The notes beneath the pieces are model-generated. The model did no database searches. It had not been told where the DNA came from and was given only the letters and a program-made list of their open reading frames with translations. From Limnoglobus sp043757025 (GTDB lineage: Bacteria; Planctomycetota; Planctomycetia; Gemmatales; Gemmataceae), in NCBI GenBank assembly GCA_043757025.1, contig JAYVQG010000420.1:1-12976 (forward strand): a stretch of DNA of 12,976 nucleotides. Direction: 5' to 3'. Position numbers and translations under genes: made by a program. Positions 9,726 through 12,976 of the stretch are shown one piece after another; the stretch's first letter is position 1, and each line of letters starts with the position of its first letter.

Positions 9726-9729
<4 letters not shown>

Positions 9730-10592
9730 TCCATCCGGAAGTCGGCGATCAGCCAGTCGGTTGGTCGGTCGCCCTTTACGAGTTTCATCGTGAAAGGCTT
9801 GGTGGCTCCGCCTTTGCTCAACTCTCCCGTGACGGTGCCCGCTTCCACTTTCGTAATCGCGTAACCGGTAAAGCCGCCGCGGAATTCGCCGAACTTGCCG
9901 CTAAGAATGCCGCGATTGTAGCCGCGCTTGTCAGCGGGGAACGGCGGGGCGATGCCCATTTTGAAGGTCGTGCTCATCGTGCCTTCCGCGATGCGATCCG
10001 AGTTGCCGAGTAGGCCATCGAGGAATGCAACCGCCGCAAATGTCGGGTACGCATCGTCGCCCGCCGGCAACGCCGCAGACACGGTTGCCGCCGCGCTTGC
10101 GAAGAACCAATCGGTTCGCCATGCCCCGTCGAGTTTCGTCACGCGAAGTGCGATGTGCTTCGGTGCATCGCCTGCGACAACGCCGGTGATTGCGTACGTT
10201 TCGCCCGAACCCGATGCCGCCGTCAGTGCGGGTGCGGGTACCGAATTGAGGAAGCGTTCGAGCCACTGGCCGGCGATCGTATCCGAGTAGCCGAGTTCGC
10301 GATCCTCGGGCGAAAGTGGGTCGGCAATGAGCTTCTTGAACGCGGGTGTGAGCATTGCGGCGCTCGCTTTCCCCGCTTGTACGGCAGCCAGAAACTCCTT
10401 GGCGTACGCCTCAGCTGCGCTCTTCGCATCGGTTGTCGATGCGGGTGGGGCCACTTCGCCGGGCTTCACCGATGGCGATGCGACGGCCGCGATCGGCGCG
10501 GCTTTCGTTGCGTAGGCAGGCGGTTTCGTACAACCGGCGGCGAGTATGATTGCGAAGCCGAGCCAGCGGCTGCGGCGAACGATCCGTGTCAT
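9726..10592 (-). CDS. Predicted lipoprotein with two tandem related domains, function unknown
   Basis: A 288-residue protein with a lipoprotein signal: basic start MTRIVRRSR, hydrophobic LGFAIILAAG, and lipobox LAAGC with Cys21, so it should be lipid-anchored on the outer face of a membrane. Residues 22-57 are an Ala/Pro-rich linker. The remainder is two copies of one domain, about 58-165 and 182-288. They share an FL start, a helix of small residues, then YAIT-V-AG and a closing R-TDW (158-162 and 276-280). I do not recognise the domain by name; NTF2-like or similar small alpha/beta folds are possible. A GAGGAG site sits 4 nt before the ATG. The gene follows sucC after 30 nt on the same strand and is probably co-transcribed. 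A link to central metabolism is not implied by the sequence itself. Confidence 0.8.
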
Positions 10593-10622
10593 GATGCTCC
10601 TCGGGTGAAACGCGGAGAGGGA

Positions 10623-11819
10623 TTATTTCGCCAGTTGTACGATCAGTTTCGCGGCTGCGGTCAGGTCTGCGGCGGATCGGATCATCGGCAGTTCGGCTTT
10701 GGCGGCTTCCAGAATCTCGCGTGCCTTCTCGACCTGATTGCCTTCCAGGCGAACGACGACCGGTACCTTGAAGCCGACTTCGCGGCCCGCTTTCACGAGT
10801 GCTTCGGCAATCAGCGCGCAACTCGCGATGCCGCCGAAGATATTCACGAACACGCCCTTCACTTTGTCGTCCGAAAGGATGATGCGGAACGCCTCGATCG
10901 CGGCATCGGGCGTCACGCCGCCACCTACGTCGAGAAAGTTCGCCGGGCTGCCACCGTGGTGGTTGACGATGTCCATCGTCGCCATCGCGAGGCCCGCCCC
11001 GTTGACGAGGCAACCGATCGTACCATCGAGTTGGATGTAGTTCAGGTTCGCCTTGCCCGCGCGGATTTCCGTCGGGTTTTCTTCGGCGAGGTCGCGCAAC
11101 GCTTGCACGTCGGCATGGCGGAACCCGGCATTATCGTCGAAGTCGATCTTCGCATCGAGAACGACGACATCGCCCTTCTTGGTGATCGCGAGCGGGTTGA
11201 CTTCGACGATACTCGCGTCTTTGGCGAAGTACACTTTCGACAGCGCCATCAGGATTTTCACGACGGGGCCGATCTGCTCGTTCGCGAATCCGAGATCGAA
11301 CGCGAGTTTCTGCGCCTGGTGCGGTAACAAGCCCGTTTCGGGCGACACGGGCACGCGGAGGATCTTCTCCGGGCTATCGTGCGCCACCTTTTCGATGTCC
11401 ATGCCGCCTTCGGTCGAGGCCATCAGCACGGGCATGCCGAGCGCGCGATCGAGCACCATGCCGACGTAATATTCCTTGACCGGCTCTGCATCGGCTTGCA
11501 CGATCAGCGTCTGAATCGGCTGGCCTTCGGGGCCGGTTTGCATCGTAATCAGCGAGTGTTTCAGCATCGCATCGGCAACGCTACGGGCTTTCTCTTTCGT
11601 CGGGCAGTACTTCACGCCACCGAGCTTGTCGGCGTAACCTTTGAGTTGCCCCGCACCCCGCCCACCCGCATGAATCTGGGCCTTCACCATCGCGCCCGTA
11701 CCGCCGAGTGCGTCGAACGCGGCGGCGGCTTCATCGGCGGTCTTCACAACGATGTGCCGGGGGATCGGCGCGCCGTAGCTCGCGAGCAGTTCTTTGGCCT
11801 GATATTCGTGGATCTTCAT
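10623..11819 (-). CDS. sucC: Succinyl-CoA ligase (ADP/GDP-forming) beta subunit
   Basis: A 398-residue beta subunit (E. coli SucC is 388), full length. With the alpha subunit SucD it makes ATP or GTP from succinyl-CoA in the TCA cycle, in the cytosol. The ATP-grasp domain begins MKIHEYQAKELLASYGAPIP and has VKAQIHAGGRG (45-55, with Lys46 and GRG 53-55 near the nucleotide) and the metal-binding EVNPLAITKKGDVVVLDAK (206-224). The CoA-ligase domain has NGAGLAMATMDIV (273-285), NFLDVGGG (294-301) and VNIFGGI (325-331). The frame is open 59 codons further upstream, but the ATG at 11819 matches the family start, has GGTGA 4 nt before it, and the extension has no family resemblance. sucD does not follow; a lipoprotein gene does. 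The alpha subunit must be encoded elsewhere. Confidence 0.97.
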   Translation of the reverse strand: MKIHEYQAKELLASYGAPIPRHIVVKTADEAAAAFDALGGTGAMVKAQIHAGGRGAGQLKGYADKLGGVKYCPTKEKARSVADAMLKHSLITMQTGPEGQPIQTLIVQADAEPVKEYYVGMVLDRALGMPVLMASTEGGMDIEKVAHDSPEKILRVPVSPETGLLPHQAQKLAFDLGFANEQIGPVVKILMALSKVYFAKDASIVEVNPLAITKKGDVVVLDAKIDFDDNAGFRHADVQALRDLAEENPTEIRAGKANLNYIQLDGTIGCLVNGAGLAMATMDIVNHHGGSPANFLDVGGGVTPDAAIEAFRIILSDDKVKGVFVNIFGGIASCALIAEALVKAGREVGFKVPVVVRLEGNQVEKAREILEAAKAELPMIRSAADLTAAAKLIVQLAK

Positions 11820-11855
11820 CGATTCACCCGTGCTGGTAGTGGTGTACTTTCGGTT

Positions 11856-11861
11856 GTTATA
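11856..11861 (-). promoter_or_regulatory. Candidate -10 box of sucC
   Basis: On the minus strand this reads TATAAC (five of six to consensus), leaving a leader of about 30 nt before the sucC ATG. No convincing -35 element is seen at 16-18 nt. The 198-nt gap to the divergent Cys-rich gene must hold promoters in both directions. Confidence 0.25.
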
Positions 11862-12004
11862 GGCACAGACCTGCCCGACTGCCACACGGCGAACGGAAGG
11901 AAATCCCAGCCAAGCACATACCGAAACGGACGACCGCACGCCGATATTCCAGATTTGCACACACATGGCATCAAGATTGCAGTTAGCTTTGCTCACACAC
12001 TAAC

Positions 12005-12010
12005 GGGAGG
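12005..12010 (+). promoter_or_regulatory. Strong ribosome binding site of the Cys-rich small gene
   Basis: GGGAGG lies 7 nt before the ATG at 12018 and is the strongest Shine-Dalgarno in the window. It fixes the start, although the frame is open far upstream as antisense of sucC. Confidence 0.7.
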
Positions 12011-12017
12011 TTGCGTA

Positions 12018-12488
12018 ATGGGTATCTGTGAAGTTTGCGGCAACAATTACGACAAAGCGTTTACGGTCACGATGGGGCATAGAGAACACGTCTTCGATTC
12101 CTTCGAGTGCGCCATTCACATGCTCGCACCACGTTGTGCCCATTGTGGGTGTCGAATCATTGGCCATGGCGTCGAGAGCGACCGAGCGATTTACTGTTGT
12201 GCGCATTGTGCGAAAAACATGGGCGTGCAAAATGCAAAATGTCTCGGATCGCGCGATGAGTGCGGCAATTGCATCCTGAAAAGCAATACTCGAAGGACGA
12301 CTTCGGCCTTCGAGTATTGCTTCGCGTTTTATCGCTTCGCAGCGGCTTTCTTGGGTTCAGCCGCTTCTTCATCGTCCGCATTTTCCGCGTCGATGTTGAT
12401 GATCGTCTCGGCGAGTTCGGTGAGTGCCTTATCCGCTTCGCCTTCTTCATCGAGCGTCGCTTGCAGCAACTCGACAGCTTCGTCGTAG
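12018..12488 (+). CDS. Cys-rich metal-binding small protein (metallothionein-like family), with extended ORF
   Basis: The first 85 or so residues look like a real zinc- or metal-binding protein: MGICEVCGNNYDKAFTVTMG, then FDSFECAIHMLAPRC, CAHCGC, GHG and YCCAHC. There are twelve Cys (4, 7, 31, 40, 43, 45, 60, 61, 64, 75, 82, 85) and several His. Proteins of this kind, about 70-90 residues, occur widely in bacteria and are often labelled metallothionein-like or hypothetical; metal storage or a small zinc-ribbon role is likely but not shown here. The frame has no stop after the last Cys. It reads through the 12281-12322 hairpin and on as the antisense of the ferritin-like gene to a TAG at 12486, giving 156 residues with a Ser-rich low-complexity end that is surely a shadow of the other strand. 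A lost stop is the simplest explanation. The functional product is probably residues 1-90. Confidence 0.75.
   Translation: MGICEVCGNNYDKAFTVTMGHREHVFDSFECAIHMLAPRCAHCGCRIIGHGVESDRAIYCCAHCAKNMGVQNAKCLGSRDECGNCILKSNTRRTTSAFEYCFAFYRFAAAFLGSAASSSSAFSASMLMIVSASSVSALSASPSSSSVACSNSTASS
12281..12322. terminator. Strong hairpin, likely terminator for the ferritin-like gene and possibly bidirectional
   Basis: Arms AAGCAATACTCGAAGG (12281-12296) and CCTTCGAGTATTGCTT (12307-12322) pair perfectly over 16 bp around a 10-nt loop. On the minus strand it starts 6 nt after the stop of the ferritin-like gene and its last arm runs into a T4 tract. On the plus strand a T4 tract (12327-12330) follows 4 nt after the arm, so it may also stop the Cys-rich gene's transcript. 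Confidence 0.85.
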
Positions 12489-12838
12489 CCGAGTAGTTTG
12501 GCGAAAGTCCTGACGCAGCCGTAGCCGGCCATTTCGTAATGCTCGACTCGTTGCGCCGAAGCAATGAGTGCGGCATCTTTCACGCTAGAAATACCATCTT
12601 CTGCGATGGTGTCCGCCGCTTCGGCGACGAGACCTTCCATCGCTTTGCACTTCTTGCCCTTGGGGCTTTCCTCAAGCTTCTCGAAAATCGTTTCGAGCCG
12701 CGTTACCTGATTTCGCGTAACTTCGAGGTGCTCTTTGAACGCATTTTTCAGCTCGGGATGCGTAGCTGCCTTCACCATTTTGGGAAGCGCTTTCAGCAGT
12801 TGATTCTCCGCATTATATAGATCCTTCAACTCTTCCAC
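12329..12838 (-). CDS. YciE/DUF892-family ferritin-like protein
   Basis: A 169-residue four-helix protein of the YciE/DUF892 group, part of the ferritin-like superfamily. Helix signatures are ELKDLYNAENQLLKALPKM (3-21), the EHLE at 37-40, RVEHYEMAGYG (97-107) and LLQATLDEEGEADKAL (124-139); Glu11, Glu37, Glu99, His100 and Glu102 are candidate metal ligands. The C-terminal 20 residues are an acidic then Lys/Ala-rich tail (EPKKAAAKR). The start is GTG at 12838, 6 nt after GAGG, directly after an in-frame TAA, and it lacks about ten residues found before ELKDLY in many relatives. Members are stress-linked and of unsettled biochemical role. It converges on the Cys-rich gene and ends just before a strong hairpin. 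Confidence 0.93.
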   Translation of the reverse strand: MEELKDLYNAENQLLKALPKMVKAATHPELKNAFKEHLEVTRNQVTRLETIFEKLEESPKGKKCKAMEGLVAEAADTIAEDGISSVKDAALIASAQRVEHYEMAGYGCVRTFAKLLGYDEAVELLQATLDEEGEADKALTELAETIINIDAENADDEEAAEPKKAAAKR

Positions 12839-12894
12839 ATATTACCTCGGTTCGTATGATCCGCACGTTGGACTCCTCTGCGGCATTTGCGGGA

Positions 12895-12900
12895 TAGAAT
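12895..12900 (+). promoter_or_regulatory. Candidate -10 box upstream of the partial gene at 12929
   Basis: TAGAAT is five of six to consensus and leaves a 28-nt leader. TTGGAC at 12868-12873 is the best -35 but sits 21 nt away, which is longer than usual, so confidence is low. Confidence 0.25.
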
Positions 12901-12928
12901 GAGCCTTGACACCCCCGGAGTACTTCAC

Positions 12929-12976
12929 ATGGCCATCGCACTGCCCGATTCCCGCCAACTGTCCGACGAGACTTTG
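12929..12976 (+). CDS. N-terminus of a cut-off gene, possibly an IS630-type transposase
   Basis: ATG at 12929 follows GGAG (12917-12920) by 8 nt. Only 16 residues are visible, MAIALPDSRQLSDETL, before the window ends. This start resembles the opening of helix-turn-helix IS630-type transposases that are numerous in Gemmata-like genomes, where a sentence such as ALPDxRxLSDE precedes the first helix. That is recall from family character, not a match I can verify. No terminal inverted repeat can be confirmed with one side missing. Confidence 0.5.
   Translation, partial: MAIALPDSRQLSDETL

Noticed and set aside
10155..11327. A 390-codon plus-strand frame
   Set aside because: Antisense of sucC and the lipoprotein gene; no motif of its own.
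11820..11996. 59-codon N-terminal extension of sucC
   Set aside because: SucC proteins begin at the MKIHEYQAKEL motif and a ribosome site precedes that ATG; the extension has non-coding character.
12906..12911. Perfect TTGACA hexamer
   Set aside because: At 17-nt spacing its -10 would fall on the ATG at 12929 and no -10-like sequence is there, so it is not the promoter of that gene.

Overview
The window looks like chromosomal DNA of a planctomycete, most plausibly a Gemmata-type member. The evidence is the high-GC coding with C/G-rich third positions, a Ser/Thr kinase with an HCD...DFN catalytic signature fused to a polytopic membrane domain, weak or absent Shine-Dalgarno sites before several genes, and small proteins of the kind common in that group. 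This is inference from protein character; no rRNA or other taxonomic marker is present. There are no tRNA or rRNA genes, no CRISPR array and no complete mobile element.

Layout. Bases 1-82 are the tail of an unidentified gene. Bases 154-306 are a decayed duplicate of the start of the flavoprotein gene that begins at 720. Between the two copies sits a small gene (336-659) of unknown function with different codon use. The intact BaiN/HI0933-type flavoprotein gene follows (720-1955). A membrane-anchored Ser/Thr kinase gene lies on the minus strand (2093-3958). Divergent from it is a two-gene unit: a glutamate-1-semialdehyde-aminomutase-like PLP enzyme and a ROK-family regulator, separated by 3 nt. 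Then come an RsuA/RluB-type pseudouridine synthase gene with a repetitive Pro/Ala/Arg tail, and a YyaL/DUF255 thioredoxin-fold gene. The latter converges, with a 4-nt overlap, on a minus-strand pair: sucC followed 30 nt later by a lipoprotein gene. The last part has a Cys-rich small-protein gene (+) facing a YciE/DUF892 ferritin-like gene (-), with a strong hairpin between them, and the first 16 codons of a further plus-strand gene that resembles the start of a planctomycete IS630-type transposase.

Most genes are housekeeping or single-function. I did not find a convincing undescribed multi-gene system. The points most worth a second look are the duplicated flavoprotein 5' end bracketing a small foreign-looking gene, the Cys-rich ORF that has no stop before the hairpin and runs antisense into the ferritin-like gene, the two-domain internally duplicated lipoprotein linked to sucC with no sucD next to it, and the aminomutase-like/ROK pair.
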